A stretch of DNA of 64,000 bases from Synechococcus sp. WH 8109 (GCF_000161795.2 NZ_CP006882.1:744001-808000), one strand, 5' to 3'. Shown: positions 46,519-56,458, counted from the first letter of the stretch. Numbers and translations: made by a program. The notes: generated by a model not told the origin, from the sequence alone.

Positions 46519-47247
46519 ATGGATGTGACAACCCTGTCTGCGGCTATCTCCACCCGTAGTCTCCTCGTGGTTGAAGACGACGACAGCATCCGGGAAACAG
46601 TCGGAGAGGTACTGCGCGCGGAAGGTTTCGAGGTCCAAACTTGCGCCGATGGCGCTTCAGCCCTCAATCTGATCACCGCTGAAACTTCAGATCCGGTGGA
46701 TCTGATCGTGCTCGATCTGATGCTCCCGGGCTTGGGAGGGCTTGACCTTTGCCGCGAGCTCCGTCGCATCAACAACACCACCCCGATCCTGGTGATCAGT
46801 GCCCGTGACAGTGAGACCGATCGGGTGCTCGGGCTGGAGGTGGGCGCCGACGATTACCTGGTCAAACCCTTTGGGCTGCGCGAGCTGGTGGCACGTTGTA
46901 GGGCTTTGCTGCGGCGATCTAGTCAATCGGAGACGTCGGCCCCTCAACCGCATTCCTTCACTCACGCCAACCTGTGCCTGTTTCCCAGTGAATGCAGGGT
47001 CACCAGGGATGGCATGGATCTGACCCTTTCCCCCAAGGAATACAAGATCCTCGAGCTGTTCATTCAGAACCCCAAGCGCGTCTGGAGTCGCGATCAGCTG
47101 CTGGAGAAAATCTGGGGTGTTGACTTCATCGGTGACACCAAAACCGTGGATGTTCACATCCGCTGGCTGCGGGAAAAGGTTGAGCAGGAGCCTTCATCGC
47201 CTCAGTTGATCCTTACGGTTCGCGGTTTCGGGTATCGCTTCGGCTGA
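46519..47247 (+). CDS. phoB: OmpR-family response regulator, PhoB/SphR-like
   Basis: 242 residues from ATG 46519. The receiver is canonical: acidic pair E19/D20, phospho-acceptor D66 in DLIVLDLMLPG, and Lys in DDYLVKPFG. The winged-helix domain ends LTVRGFGYRFG, with LSPKEYKILELFIQNPKRVW before it. Adjacency to a PhoR-type kinase (eight-base gap) and overall form suggest the phosphate-starvation regulator of marine picocyanobacteria. A different OmpR pair cannot be excluded. Confidence 0.82.
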   Translation: MDVTTLSAAISTRSLLVVEDDDSIRETVGEVLRAEGFEVQTCADGASALNLITAETSDPVDLIVLDLMLPGLGGLDLCRELRRINNTTPILVISARDSETDRVLGLEVGADDYLVKPFGLRELVARCRALLRRSSQSETSAPQPHSFTHANLCLFPSECRVTRDGMDLTLSPKEYKILELFIQNPKRVWSRDQLLEKIWGVDFIGDTKTVDVHIRWLREKVEQEPSSPQLILTVRGFGYRFG

Positions 47248-47254
47248 GGGCGTT

Positions 47255-48385
47255 GTGGTGATCTCTGCCGCACTCGGCTTTGCAGCTGGCATCGGGATCA
47301 CGCTTCTGCTGCAGCGTCGACGCCATGTTCTGGCGTCCAAGCGAAAGCCCAAGGAGCGCTCCATCGTCTTAAACGCTCCCCAGCTGCTGGCCTGGATTGA
47401 TGCGGCCACCCAGGGCTGGATGATCCTGGCCCCGGACCACTCCATCGCTTACATCAACGACCGGGCCGAACGGCTGCTGCGCATCCCCTCCAATCGCCTG
47501 GTTCGTGGCATGAAGCTCCGGGATGTCCTCGATATTCCTGTTTTGGAGGAGTTGATCTTCAGCACCCCCTATCAGCTGCGTTCCCAACGATGTGAATGGG
47601 ATCAACAGGGGACCCCGCTGGAGGCGGTTGTTCTGCCGGGCAGTGACGAATGCTGGCTGGTGCTGATCCAGAGCCGTCAGTCCCTCGAAGCCCAGCAGCA
47701 GCAACAGGAACGCTGGGTGAGTGATGTGGCCCATGAGCTCAAGACCCCCCTCACCGCCCTGATGCTGGTGAGCGATCGGCTGGAACTGGCCGTCAAGGAA
47801 CACGACGCGGCTCTGGTGCAACGGCTGCAAAAGGAACTCCGGCGTCTTCAGCTGCTGGTGGAAGACTTGCTGGAGCTGTCGCGGTTGGAGAACAGTCTGC
47901 CTCATGACGACAGCGAGCATGTGCCCCTCACCCTGGAGGATCTGGTGGACAGCGCCTGGGGATCCATTAGCCCGATCGCGGAGGAACGGCGGGTGACGCT
48001 GCAGCTGGATCGCAGCGAATCCGGCCCCCTGAATGGTGACCAGCTTCGATTGCACCGTGCGGTGCTCAACCTTCTCGACAATGCCCTGCGCTACTCCCCT
48101 GATGAGAGCAGCATCGAAGTGTCCGTGCGCCAGAGCGGCGGCTGGTGGTTGCTCAGCATTCGTGACCATGGCCCTGGCTTGAGTGAGGCCGATCTCACGC
48201 GCATGTTTCAACGCTTCTATCGGGGGGATCCCTCCCGCACCCGCTCCAATCGCAGCGGCAGTGGCCTGGGACTAGCCATCGTGCAGCAGATCGCCGTCAA
48301 CCATGGCGGCCGCACTGAAGCCCGCAACCATCCCGCCGGTGGTGCCTGCATGGATTTGCTCCTGCCCCGGGAGCCCCTGCAATGA
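47255..48385 (+). CDS. phoR: Sensor histidine kinase, PhoR/SphS-like
   Basis: 376 residues from GTG 47255. It has one N-terminal hydrophobic segment (~2-20) with basic residues after it, a PAS-like region (~45-140), and the H-box WVSDVAHELKTPLTAL with phospho-His H160. ATPase motifs follow: LLDNALRYSPDES (N box), IRDHGPGLSEADL (G1) and SGSGLGLAIVQQI (G2). There is no periplasmic sensor loop, as in PhoR and SphS. It is coupled to the rsuA-like gene by a four-base overlap. Confidence 0.82.
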   Translation: MVISAALGFAAGIGITLLLQRRRHVLASKRKPKERSIVLNAPQLLAWIDAATQGWMILAPDHSIAYINDRAERLLRIPSNRLVRGMKLRDVLDIPVLEELIFSTPYQLRSQRCEWDQQGTPLEAVVLPGSDECWLVLIQSRQSLEAQQQQQERWVSDVAHELKTPLTALMLVSDRLELAVKEHDAALVQRLQKELRRLQLLVEDLLELSRLENSLPHDDSEHVPLTLEDLVDSAWGSISPIAEERRVTLQLDRSESGPLNGDQLRLHRAVLNLLDNALRYSPDESSIEVSVRQSGGWWLLSIRDHGPGLSEADLTRMFQRFYRGDPSRTRSNRSGSGLGLAIVQQIAVNHGGRTEARNHPAGGACMDLLLPREPLQ

Positions 48386-49134
48386 CGCGCCAGCGCCTGC
48401 AGAAACTGATCGCTGCTGCCGGCCTCTGCTCTAGGCGCCGGGCTGAGGAATGGCTGCAGGCCGGCCGCGTGACGGTAGACGGCCTGGTCGCCAGCGTTGG
48501 CGACCAGGCCGATCCGCAGCAGCAGACGATTCATGTGGATGGTCAGCCATTGCCGTCTCGTGGTGTCGCGCGGGTGCTGTTGATGAACAAGCCGGTGGGT
48601 GTGATCTGCAGCTGCGATGACCCGCAGGGTCGCCGCACGGTGCTTGACCTGCTGCCCCCGGAGCATCGGGCTGGTCTTCACCCCGTTGGACGTCTGGATG
48701 CCGACAGCCATGGCGCGCTTCTGCTCACCGATCTGGGTGAGCTCACCTTGAAACTCACCCACCCCCGTTACAGCCACGCCAAGACTTACCGGGTGTGGGT
48801 GAAGGGTGTGCCACCGGAGCCGGTCCTCGATCGCTGGCGTCGGGGTCTGCCCCTGGATGGGTGCTTGACCCGCCCCGCTCGGGTTCGCCGGTTGCGGACC
48901 TGGGGTGACCGCTCGCTACTGGAGATTGAGCTGCGGGAAGGGCGCAACCGACAGATCCGCCGAATGGCAGAAGCCCTGGGCCATCCGGTGCTGGACCTGC
49001 AGCGCACGGCCATAGCTGGGTTGCCGCTCGGTGATCTGGCCGAGGGGTGCTGGATCTGGTTGAGCGAGGGAGAATGGGAGCCCTTGCTCGAGCGGGCTGA
49101 CCCGATGGATTGGCCCAACAGCCCATGCGTCTAA
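48382..49134 (+). CDS. Pseudouridine synthase, RsuA/RluB family
   Basis: 250 residues: N-terminal S4 RNA-binding domain (RLQKLIAAAGLCSRRRAEEW) and a catalytic domain with VGRLDADSHGALLL (catalytic D106), SHAKTYRVWVKG, and REGRNRQIRRMAEALGHPV. It isomerises specific uridines in rRNA; the exact site (16S or 23S) is not evident. It overlaps the kinase gene at its start and the RodZ-like gene at its end. Confidence 0.9.
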   Translation: MTRQRLQKLIAAAGLCSRRRAEEWLQAGRVTVDGLVASVGDQADPQQQTIHVDGQPLPSRGVARVLLMNKPVGVICSCDDPQGRRTVLDLLPPEHRAGLHPVGRLDADSHGALLLTDLGELTLKLTHPRYSHAKTYRVWVKGVPPEPVLDRWRRGLPLDGCLTRPARVRRLRTWGDRSLLEIELREGRNRQIRRMAEALGHPVLDLQRTAIAGLPLGDLAEGCWIWLSEGEWEPLLERADPMDWPNSPCV

Positions 49135-50045
49135 AGCGTCCAGGACTTTGGTGGCGACGTCCGTGCAAGGGCTCCAGCCCTGATGCCGGAACGGTTGAGG
49201 CCCAGGAGCAGCAACGTCAGGATCTGGGACTGCTGCTGCGACGGCGCCGCGAGGAGCTGGGCCTCTCGCTTCGTGATCTGGCCAATGAGACCCGGATCAC
49301 CACCCCAGTGATCGAGGCCCTGGAGCGGGGCTGGCGTGATCGCCTGCCCGAGCGGGCCTATCTCGGTTCGATGCTTCCTCAGATCGAGCGTCGCCTGGCC
49401 CTGCCCGGTGGATGCCTCGACCCCCTGCTTCCCCCGCCGGTGTTGATGCGCCGCGGACCCGCCAAAGCGGGTCTGGGTCGCTTCACCCTGGGCAACATCG
49501 ATGTGTTCACTACCTGGCAGGGAACGGTCGTTTACGCCGCGGTGATCGCCATCAGCCTGCTGGCCATCAACCGTCAACAACAGGACCTGGCACTCCGCAA
49601 CAGCCTCAGCCTCGAGCCCGTGCGTGCTGATGTGGAGGCGATCACCCGTGGCTCGAACCCGGTGGGTTCAGACGAAGGCATCGCGGCCCTGCGCCCCCTG
49701 GAACAGGTTCAGAAACGCACGCCTCAGCAGTGGCTTGATCTGGTGCGGGGTGCCCTGCCGCAGTCCCAGGGGGTGCTGGAGGTTGTTGTGGCTGAGCCAA
49801 GAGAGCTGCAGCTCTCCAGCGGTGGGGGAGATCGGGTTCAATTCGCAACGAGCGCCGGCACGCTGGCTCTGCAGTTGCAGGCCCCGATCGAGGTGCGCCT
49901 GGACCCCCCGGCTGGTGCTGAGGATCAGGTGCTCTGGAATGGAGAGCCTCTGCTTGTGGATCAAGAGCGGCCGGGGATCTATCGGGTTAACAAATTGCCT
50001 GCTCCCGAGAGCGACCGTCCCCAGACCGCTCCCCTGCTTCCGTAG
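49125..50045 (+). CDS. RodZ-like protein (helix-turn-helix, membrane anchor, periplasmic domain)
   Basis: 306 residues from ATG 49125. A basic lead is followed by an HTH domain (LGLLLRRRREELGLSLRDLA through NETRITTPVIEALERG, ~33-75), one membrane segment (~128-150), and a periplasmic C-terminal beta domain (~225-295, DUF4115-like). RodZ links MreB to the envelope in cell-shape control; in cyanobacteria such genes may have related roles. It overlaps the rsuA-like gene by ten bases and overlaps malQ convergently by 67 bases. Confidence 0.78.
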   Translation: MRLKRPGLWWRRPCKGSSPDAGTVEAQEQQRQDLGLLLRRRREELGLSLRDLANETRITTPVIEALERGWRDRLPERAYLGSMLPQIERRLALPGGCLDPLLPPPVLMRRGPAKAGLGRFTLGNIDVFTTWQGTVVYAAVIAISLLAINRQQQDLALRNSLSLEPVRADVEAITRGSNPVGSDEGIAALRPLEQVQKRTPQQWLDLVRGALPQSQGVLEVVVAEPRELQLSSGGGDRVQFATSAGTLALQLQAPIEVRLDPPAGAEDQVLWNGEPLLVDQERPGIYRVNKLPAPESDRPQTAPLLP

Positions 50046-51547
50046 CCGCCCAAGGCATTCCTCAGCGCGGTATCGAAGCTGCCAAGCCTCCAGCTCCAGT
50101 TGCCTTCGCAGGTGCCGGGGGTGTTGAACCTGGCCCGGTCGTCGAGGTGCATCAGGTCCTGCAATGGGGCGATCACCAGGCCTGCGGTTGTGGCAAAGGC
50201 CATGTCGAGCAGATGCCAGGCCGGGGCACTGATCTCACCATTCACCCGCGTGGCGATGCGGCCCCGGCTGTCAGCATCCAACGCGTTCCACCAGCCCAGC
50301 GTTGTGGGGTTGTCGTGGGTGCCGGTGTAGACGACCCAGCGATGCCCATTAGTGTTTTCTGGCAGATAGGGGTTGTCGGATGCGCCGTCGAACGCGAACT
50401 GCAGCACTTTCATGCCCGGCAACCGGAAGGCGTCGCGGAGTTTCTCCACATCCTGTGTGATCACGCCGAGATCCTCGGCAATCAAGGGGAGGGAGCCACC
50501 GGCATCCCTGCGCAGTTGGCGCAGCAGGGCGTGACCCGGGGAGGGTTGCCACTGTCCGTTCTCTGCGGTGCTGTCACCACCGGGGACAGCCCAGAAGGCC
50601 GCAAGGGCCCGGAAGTGATCCAGGCGCAGCAGATCCACCATCTCCCGCTGGCGTGCAATTCTTTGCCGCCACCAGCGGAAGCGCGTGATCCGATGCTGTC
50701 CCCAGCGGTATACCGGTGAGCCCCACAGCTGTCCGGTTACCGAGAAGTAATCGGGCGGAACACCGCTCTGGGTGGTGAGCTGGCCGTTCTCCTTGACGGT
50801 GAAGAGCGAACGGTTGCTCCAGACATCGGTGCTGTCACTGCTCACATAGAAGGGCAGATCGCCAAACAGCTGGATGCCCAGGTTGGTCGCCTGGTGGCGG
50901 ATCGCCTGCCACTGCCGGTCGAGTTGCCATTGGATCAGCTGTTCCCGCAGCAACGCGACCTTGTGTTGCTTCGCCCAGGCCTTGAGGGCTTTGTTGTCAT
51001 GCCGGGCCAGCGGCAGAGGCCACTCCCACCAAGCGGTCTTGTGTTGATCGTGCAGAACCTGGAAACGGGCATGTTCCTGCAGCCAGCTGCGCTGCCGTTG
51101 TGCCCAGCGCTTGAAGGCGGCATGTCGCACTGGATCCTGCTCAGGCCAGGCGTCAAGCAGGGCATCCCCTAGGGCACTGGCCCGTTGCTGGGCCAGGTTG
51201 AACTCCACACGCTCCGCACCCTCCAGCGGTGCATTAGCTCCTGGCGCGCTCCTGAGGCTGTCAGCGTCGATGAACCCCTCGTTGGCCAGGTCCTGGCCGT
51301 CGAGGAACCAGGGGTTCAGGGCATTGCAGGAGGGAGAGCTGTAGGGCGAGCCTGTGGGATCCGGCGGGGCCAGGGGCAGCATCTGCCAGACGCCGATATC
51401 GTGATCGGCCAGCAGCTGGAGCCAACGGCGGCAGGGCTCTCCAAAGCTGCCGCAGACGGGGCTGCCCGGCAGGGTGGTGGGATGCAGCAGCACCCCGGTG
51501 CTGCGCCCCCTCCCGGCCTTCGCCGGGTCAACGGTGGACTGATCCAT
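49979..51547 (-). CDS. malQ: 4-alpha-glucanotransferase (amylomaltase)
   Basis: 522 residues, GH77. GVLLHPTTLPGSPVCGSFGE opens the enzyme; IQLFGDLPFYVSSDSTDVW, LLRLDHFRALAAFWAVPGGD (catalytic Asp in RLDHFR), AEDLGVIT and YTGTHDNPTTLGWW are diagnostic. It disproportionates maltodextrins in glycogen turnover. The ATG is at 51547; seven codons of open frame precede it. The 3' end overlaps the RodZ-like gene on the other strand. Confidence 0.95.
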   Translation of the reverse strand: MDQSTVDPAKAGRGRSTGVLLHPTTLPGSPVCGSFGEPCRRWLQLLADHDIGVWQMLPLAPPDPTGSPYSSPSCNALNPWFLDGQDLANEGFIDADSLRSAPGANAPLEGAERVEFNLAQQRASALGDALLDAWPEQDPVRHAAFKRWAQRQRSWLQEHARFQVLHDQHKTAWWEWPLPLARHDNKALKAWAKQHKVALLREQLIQWQLDRQWQAIRHQATNLGIQLFGDLPFYVSSDSTDVWSNRSLFTVKENGQLTTQSGVPPDYFSVTGQLWGSPVYRWGQHRITRFRWWRQRIARQREMVDLLRLDHFRALAAFWAVPGGDSTAENGQWQPSPGHALLRQLRRDAGGSLPLIAEDLGVITQDVEKLRDAFRLPGMKVLQFAFDGASDNPYLPENTNGHRWVVYTGTHDNPTTLGWWNALDADSRGRIATRVNGEISAPAWHLLDMAFATTAGLVIAPLQDLMHLDDRARFNTPGTCEGNWSWRLGSFDTALRNALGGYGSRGAVWGRSLSGAGNLLTR

Positions 51548-51579
51548 GGGGGGGCCTTGGTAACCCAAGGATGGCGGCT

Positions 51580-52608
51580 TCAGAACAGCGCCGCATCCCC
51601 CAGATCTTGCCCGGCCATGCCCTCCCGGGCCACGCGCTCAAAGAACTGCTCCAGCGTGTCGGTTCCATAGGACGGAGTTGCATCCGCGTCGTAGCACTCC
51701 TTCTGCTCGTCCCAAACGAGCATCGATTCGCTGGCGTAGTAGCGGCCGATTCGACCAAATTCCGCCGTGTCGTTGATTCCTGGGAACAGTTGAGCCAGGG
51801 CGTCCAACAAGGCGATCGGCGCATCCATGAGGGCAATTGGCACCGAGAGCATCCGTTCGGGTTTGTTCAAAGCCCGGAAGAGCATCTCTCCCTGCTCACG
51901 GGCGCTCAGTGCCGGACCTGGCCCCCCAATGGGCAGCACCTGGTTGCGTTTGGACTCGTCATGGATGCAGTCCGCCATGAATCGGGCCAGATCGTCTTCG
52001 CTGATCGGCTTGCAGCTGGCCAGGGTTCCACCTCCAAACATTACGTAGGGGCCGCCCTTGCGGCAGCTTTCCACCTGTCCGCCCAGGCTTTTGAAAAAGG
52101 CGGTGGGGCGAACGATGGAGTGGCTCATCGCCTCATCCGCCTGCAACACGGCTTCGAAGGCCAGCTTCGCCTTCTGAAATTCCAGCAGCGGTTTCTGCAC
52201 ACAGATGGCCGAGAGCAGCACGTAATGGGCCACCCCGGCCGCCCGTCCCTGCTCATAGGTGTTGAGGGTGGCTGCGTAGTCAATCGCCCAGGAATCCTTG
52301 CGGCCGCCGGTGCGGGACGCCAGGCAACTCACCACCACATCCGTGGGTTGATCGAATGCCTCGGCTGCGATCGAGGCTGGATCGGTGACATCCCCGAAGC
52401 GCACCTCAGCTCCAGGGAAATCGGCGATCACCTCGTCCCTGCTCTGGCAACCACCGATGCCGCTGCGCTCGCGGGCGAAGGCGATCACCTGGTAGCCCCG
52501 TTCCACCAGTTCTTTCACCACAAAGCGGCCGATGTAGCCCGTGGCTCCGAACACCACCACGCGCACCTGTTCGGGTGGTCGGCTGCGGTAGTCGTGGCGG
52601 AGGGACAT
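51580..52608 (-). CDS. bciA: 3,8-divinyl chlorophyllide 8-vinyl reductase, BciA/DVR type
   Basis: 342 residues, atypical short-chain dehydrogenase fold: [20 protein letters not shown] (NADP-binding), [40 protein letters not shown], and [17 protein letters not shown]. This is the monomeric, NADPH-dependent reductase that turns divinyl into monovinyl chlorophyll precursors. Its presence separates Synechococcus from divinyl-chlorophyll-using Prochlorococcus. A GTG five codons upstream (52623) is an alternative start. Confidence 0.9.
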   Translation of the reverse strand: MSLRHDYRSRPPEQVRVVVFGATGYIGRFVVKELVERGYQVIAFARERSGIGGCQSRDEVIADFPGAEVRFGDVTDPASIAAEAFDQPTDVVVSCLASRTGGRKDSWAIDYAATLNTYEQGRAAGVAHYVLLSAICVQKPLLEFQKAKLAFEAVLQADEAMSHSIVRPTAFFKSLGGQVESCRKGGPYVMFGGGTLASCKPISEDDLARFMADCIHDESKRNQVLPIGGPGPALSAREQGEMLFRALNKPERMLSVPIALMDAPIALLDALAQLFPGINDTAEFGRIGRYYASESMLVWDEQKECYDADATPSYGTDTLEQFFERVAREGMAGQDLGDAALF

Positions 52609-52687
52609 CGATGACGGCTTCACGGGGCCCAGGCTAGGAACTGGAGATCTGGGCGAAACTAAGCGCCGTTGCGGTTCGTCCAGCGAA

Positions 52688-53620
52688 ATGAACTGGTTGT
52701 CGCCACCCCGAGTTCGTGGTGCGCTGTGTGTAAGTGCTGCCGTGATGGGGATTGGTGTGACCGGGTGGTTGATGGCAACCCTCTGGCCAAAACCCGATCG
52801 TGTTGCCGCGGGCGCTCCGCTAAGTGCTAATCAACCTGAAACTCTGGCCCCCTTCCCGGAGGTCCCGGTTACGGTGTTGGTGATCGGTGTTGATGCGGAT
52901 CGGCTGGGTGCCGCCTCCAATCAGGCCGCGCCCAAGGGCCCTCCCAATGCCGATGCGCTGCTGCTGCTTCGCATTGCCGCCCAGGAGCCGCTTCAGGTGC
53001 TCCAGATCCCCACGGAGCTCGGTGTTCAACTCCCTGGTGAAGAGAATCCGGGTCGCTTGGCGCAGTTGTGGCGACGGGGTGGCGTCAGTCTCCTCAGCGA
53101 TGCCATCCGCGACATTGTTGGTCTTCAGCAGGGTGATCCGAAGCGCTATGTGGTGATGCCCCGTGCCGCCCTACGCCGCCTGGTGGATGGTCTGGGCGAG
53201 GTGGAGGTGGTGTTGAGCGACTCCTACAAACGCCAGGACAAGACGCAGAACTACACCGTCATGCTCCAGGCCGGACGACAGCGTCTCAACGGTGCCCAGG
53301 CGGAACAGCTGGTGCGCCATCTGCCCGATCCCAAGGCTGTCCCCCAGCGTCGCCAGCGCCAAAACATCCTTGTTGAGGGGCTCATCGAAAAGGTACAGGC
53401 CCCCAGTGGCATCGAAGTGATCCCTGGTTTGGTGAACCAACTGAACACTGAGGTGGAGACCAACCTCAGTCGTTCGGAGCAGTTGAGCCTGGCCGCGGCG
53501 ATCATCGCTAGCCCTGAACCCGTACGGATCAGCCGCCTCCCCCTGGCCGAGCGGGCCGGTGAGCAGACCTTGCGCCAGATCGACGCCGGCGTCAGCCTTC
53601 CCCTGTGGCCCCAGCGCTAG
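52688..53620 (+). CDS. LytR-CpsA-Psr (LCP) family protein, second copy
   Basis: 310 residues: membrane anchor (~10-32), then an LCP-like domain with [14 protein letters not shown] and [21 protein letters not shown], and a C-terminal [20 protein letters not shown] where the lipid-phosphate-binding Arg residues usually lie. It is more diverged than the copy at 25902; the usual IPRDS reads IPTEL, so the first catalytic Arg/Asp pair is missing. Activity may differ. It overlaps the convergent gene by four bases. Confidence 0.8.
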   Translation: MNWLSPPRVRGALCVSAAVMGIGVTGWLMATLWPKPDRVAAGAPLSANQPETLAPFPEVPVTVLVIGVDADRLGAASNQAAPKGPPNADALLLLRIAAQEPLQVLQIPTELGVQLPGEENPGRLAQLWRRGGVSLLSDAIRDIVGLQQGDPKRYVVMPRAALRRLVDGLGEVEVVLSDSYKRQDKTQNYTVMLQAGRQRLNGAQAEQLVRHLPDPKAVPQRRQRQNILVEGLIEKVQAPSGIEVIPGLVNQLNTEVETNLSRSEQLSLAAAIIASPEPVRISRLPLAERAGEQTLRQIDAGVSLPLWPQR

Positions 53621-54141
53621 GCGGGGCTGCGGAGTTGCAGCCTCCGGGCAAGGGCGTCGACGCATTCCGTCTGATCCGGATGCTGTTCATCGGGAATCCA
53701 GCCCAGCCAGCTGAGGCCGTCCCGGCGTCGCGCTGGGCCGTTCCAGGGGCCCTGGAGCTGCACCAGGCCGAGCAGCGGCACCTGCAGTTCCCGGCAGAGC
53801 GCTGCGTAGGCCGCGGCGGCGCCAGAGATTGAACCGTCCTGTTCTGCAGTGGTCAGCAGCAGCACCGGCTGACGCCAGTCGGCCAGGGCTTGGAGCCAGC
53901 TGATATCACCCTGCGGGGTCGGCCGGGCTGCGTCGCCGCTGAGCCGCACCAGCCCTGTTGCCGCCGGGTTGGTCTGCAGTACCTCAGCTGGTGGTGCACC
54001 ACTGGCCACCGTGGTGAGAGGGCATCGGCAAGCCCGTGCCAGGGCTTCGCAGGCCTGACGCATTTTGAGCTCAGGAAGCGGACCCGCACCCACCAGCAGT
54101 GGGAAACCTGTGGACATGGGGGCACTGCTCACCTCTACCAT
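53617..54141 (-). CDS. Hypothetical protein, possible nucleotide-fold domain
   Basis: About 174 residues from ATG 54141 (ATG at 54117, MSTGFPLLVGAG, is also likely; the frame is open to 54222 but that overlaps prs). Alternating strands and helices (PLTTVASGAPPAEVLQ, QPVLLLTTAEQDGSISGAAA, VPLLGLVQLQGPW) suggest a small alpha/beta fold, loosely like dethiobiotin-synthase-type proteins, but no P-loop is present. No function assigned. It diverges from prs with ~30 bases between starts. Confidence 0.6.
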   Translation of the reverse strand: MVEVSSAPMSTGFPLLVGAGPLPELKMRQACEALARACRCPLTTVASGAPPAEVLQTNPAATGLVRLSGDAARPTPQGDISWLQALADWRQPVLLLTTAEQDGSISGAAAAYAALCRELQVPLLGLVQLQGPWNGPARRRDGLSWLGWIPDEQHPDQTECVDALARRLQLRSPA

Positions 54142-54173
54142 CGGATTACAGCAGAATTCGTTCCGCGGGCGCC

Positions 54174-55169
54174 GTGACAAGTTTCCTGACAGCAGCCCGT
54201 GCCGAACAGGAGCAGATGACACCTGACAGTCGCCGTCTGCGTCTGTTCAGCGGTACCTCGAATCCCGCTCTGGCCAAGGAGATTTCCGCCTATCTTGGAG
54301 TCCCAGATGGTCCTCGCGTCTGCAAGCGTTTTGCCGACGGTGAGCTCTACGTGCAGATCCAGGAGTCGATCCGTGGCTGCGATGTGTTCCTGATACAGCC
54401 CACCTGCGCACCGGTGAACGACCACCTGATGGAGCTGCTGATCATGGTGGACGCCTGCAGACGGGCTTCCGCACGGCAGATCACCGCCGTTGTGCCTTAC
54501 TACGGCTACGCCCGAGCCGACCGCAAGACCGCTGGTCGTGAATCGATCACCGCCAAGCTCACGGCCAACCTGCTGGTGACGTCGGGCGTTGATCGCGTGC
54601 TGGCGATGGACCTTCACTCAGCCCAGATTCAGGGTTATTTCGATATTCCCTGCGATCACATCTACGGATCTCCCGTGCTGGTTGATTACCTCACCACGCA
54701 GGATCTGGGAGATGTGGTTGTGGTGTCTCCTGACGTTGGGGGCGTGGCGCGGGCCCGGGCCTTTGCCAAGCAGATGAATGATGCTCCGCTGGCGATCATC
54801 GACAAGCGCCGTACCGGCCACAACATGGCCGAAAGCCTCACTGTGATTGGTGATGTGGCGGGGCGGACTGCGATCCTGATCGACGACATGATCGACACCG
54901 GCGGCACGATCTGTGCGGGGGCACGGTTGCTGCGGGAGCAAGGGGCCAAGCGGGTGCTGGCCTGCGCCACCCATGCCGTCTTCTCTCCCCCCGCCAGCGA
55001 ACGTCTGTCCGTTGAAGGCCTGTTTGAGCAGGTGGTGGTGACCAACAGCATTCCGATTCCGCAGGATCGGGTCTTCCCTCAGCTGAAGGTGCTCTCCGTA
55101 GCCAACATGCTGGGCGAAGCCATCTGGCGCATCCACGAAGAGAGCTCCGTGAGCTCGATGTTCCGCTGA
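54174..55169 (+). CDS. prs: Ribose-phosphate pyrophosphokinase
   Basis: 331 residues from GTG 54174 (an upstream open part is antisense to the neighbour). Family motifs: LRLFSGTSNPALAKEISAYL, YYGYARADRK, MDLHSAQIQGYFDIPCDHIY, VVVSPDVGGVARARAFA, and the PRPP loop AILIDDMIDTGGTI. It makes PRPP for purine, pyrimidine, His and Trp synthesis. Length and motif order match the standard class I enzyme. Confidence 0.96.
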   Translation: MTSFLTAARAEQEQMTPDSRRLRLFSGTSNPALAKEISAYLGVPDGPRVCKRFADGELYVQIQESIRGCDVFLIQPTCAPVNDHLMELLIMVDACRRASARQITAVVPYYGYARADRKTAGRESITAKLTANLLVTSGVDRVLAMDLHSAQIQGYFDIPCDHIYGSPVLVDYLTTQDLGDVVVVSPDVGGVARARAFAKQMNDAPLAIIDKRRTGHNMAESLTVIGDVAGRTAILIDDMIDTGGTICAGARLLREQGAKRVLACATHAVFSPPASERLSVEGLFEQVVVTNSIPIPQDRVFPQLKVLSVANMLGEAIWRIHEESSVSSMFR

Positions 55170-55244
55170 TCGTTGGCTTGCGGGCCATGGACTGTTGGAT
55201 GAGCGGGCTTGGTTCGGCTTGATCACGGTTGATCCGCGCCATCC

Positions 55245-56420
55245 TTGAAGCCCGGTGCTGCAACGGCGTTGGCTCAGCGGTGGAGGCCTCAGTTTGGTGT
55301 CGCTCTGGCCAGTCTGATGGCGTGGCTTCCGTCACCTCTGATGGCCGAGTCCCGACTGGACCGTTTGCTCCGAAACCGCAGCATCATGGGGGTGTGGCTG
55401 ACCAATAGCCCCAGTCAGCTCTATTACGACCGGAAGCTCATCAGCACTGCAATGAAGCAGCTGCAGGATGCGGGGTTCAATCGCGTTGTGCCCAACGTCT
55501 GGAGCCGCGGCACCACGTTTCATCGCAGCCGCTTCGCTCCAGTGGAGCCGCCGCTGCAGAAGGCTGGGATTGCTCTTGATCCCATTTGCACCCTTGCGGC
55601 GGAAGGTCGGCGCCGCGGCATCAAGGTGATGCCCTGGTTTGAGTACGGCCTGATGGAGCCGGCCGATTCTTCCGTTGTGAGCAACAACCCAAGCTGGGTG
55701 TTGGCCAAAGCCAATGGCCAGCGTTGGATGGCGATGCATGGCAACCATCGGATGGCCTGGCTCAATCCAGCCCATCCGGAGGTTCGTGCCCGCTTCATCG
55801 GCTTGGTGGTGGAAACCTTGAAGCGCTGTCCGATGGATGGCCTTCAACTGGACGACCACTTCGCCTGGCCGGTGCAGTTCGGTTATGACCCCACGACCGT
55901 GGCTCTGTACCGGCAGGAAACGGGACTGGCACCTCCTCGGGATCACAGCAATCGGCAGTGGATGAAATGGCGCCGCAATCAACTCACCTCTCTCTTGCGT
56001 GAGCTACGGCAACGTCTCAAGCAGGAGCGCCTCTCCACAAAAATCAGCCTGTCTCCTGGCCCCTTCCGTTCGGCCTACAACCTCTGGCTGCAGGACTGGG
56101 AGCTCTGGTCTTTGGGCGGGCTGATTGAAGAGTTGGTGGTTCAGAACTATGCCTATTCGGTTCGAGGATTTGCCAAAGACCTGGATCAGCCGGCGCTGCG
56201 CAAAGCCCGCAGCTGGGGCATCCCCACGCAGATTGGCGTGTTGGCGGGATTCGGCAAACGCACCACCTCGATGGCCGTTCTGGAGCAAAAGGTCCGCCTG
56301 GCACGCCAACGCGGTCATGGCGTGATTTTCTTCTACTGGGAAGGGTTATGGGGCAAGCATGTGGCGGAGCGGTATCGAGATCCTCGTCGCGCTGCATTCA
56401 CCAGGATTGGATCTGATTGA
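55245..56420 (+). CDS. Secreted family-10-like glycoside hydrolase (GHL10/YddW type)
   Basis: 391 residues from TTG 55245. A hydrophobic export signal (FGVALASLMAWLPSPLMA, ~18-35) is followed by a TIM-barrel hydrolase-like domain: RSIMGVWLTNSPSQLYYD, NRVVPNVWSRGTTF, IKVMPWFEYGLM, AWLNPAHPEVRARFIGLVVE, DGLQLDDHFAWPV, and VVQNYAYSVRGF. Proteins of this type act on cell-wall or surface glycans. Candidate acids are in the FEYG and LDDHF motifs. The substrate is unknown. Confidence 0.85.
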   Translation: MKPGAATALAQRWRPQFGVALASLMAWLPSPLMAESRLDRLLRNRSIMGVWLTNSPSQLYYDRKLISTAMKQLQDAGFNRVVPNVWSRGTTFHRSRFAPVEPPLQKAGIALDPICTLAAEGRRRGIKVMPWFEYGLMEPADSSVVSNNPSWVLAKANGQRWMAMHGNHRMAWLNPAHPEVRARFIGLVVETLKRCPMDGLQLDDHFAWPVQFGYDPTTVALYRQETGLAPPRDHSNRQWMKWRRNQLTSLLRELRQRLKQERLSTKISLSPGPFRSAYNLWLQDWELWSLGGLIEELVVQNYAYSVRGFAKDLDQPALRKARSWGIPTQIGVLAGFGKRTTSMAVLEQKVRLARQRGHGVIFFYWEGLWGKHVAERYRDPRRAAFTRIGSD

Positions 56421-56458
56421 CCAGCAGGCCTGACTCGTCACGATCTTTATTTAGCTTC

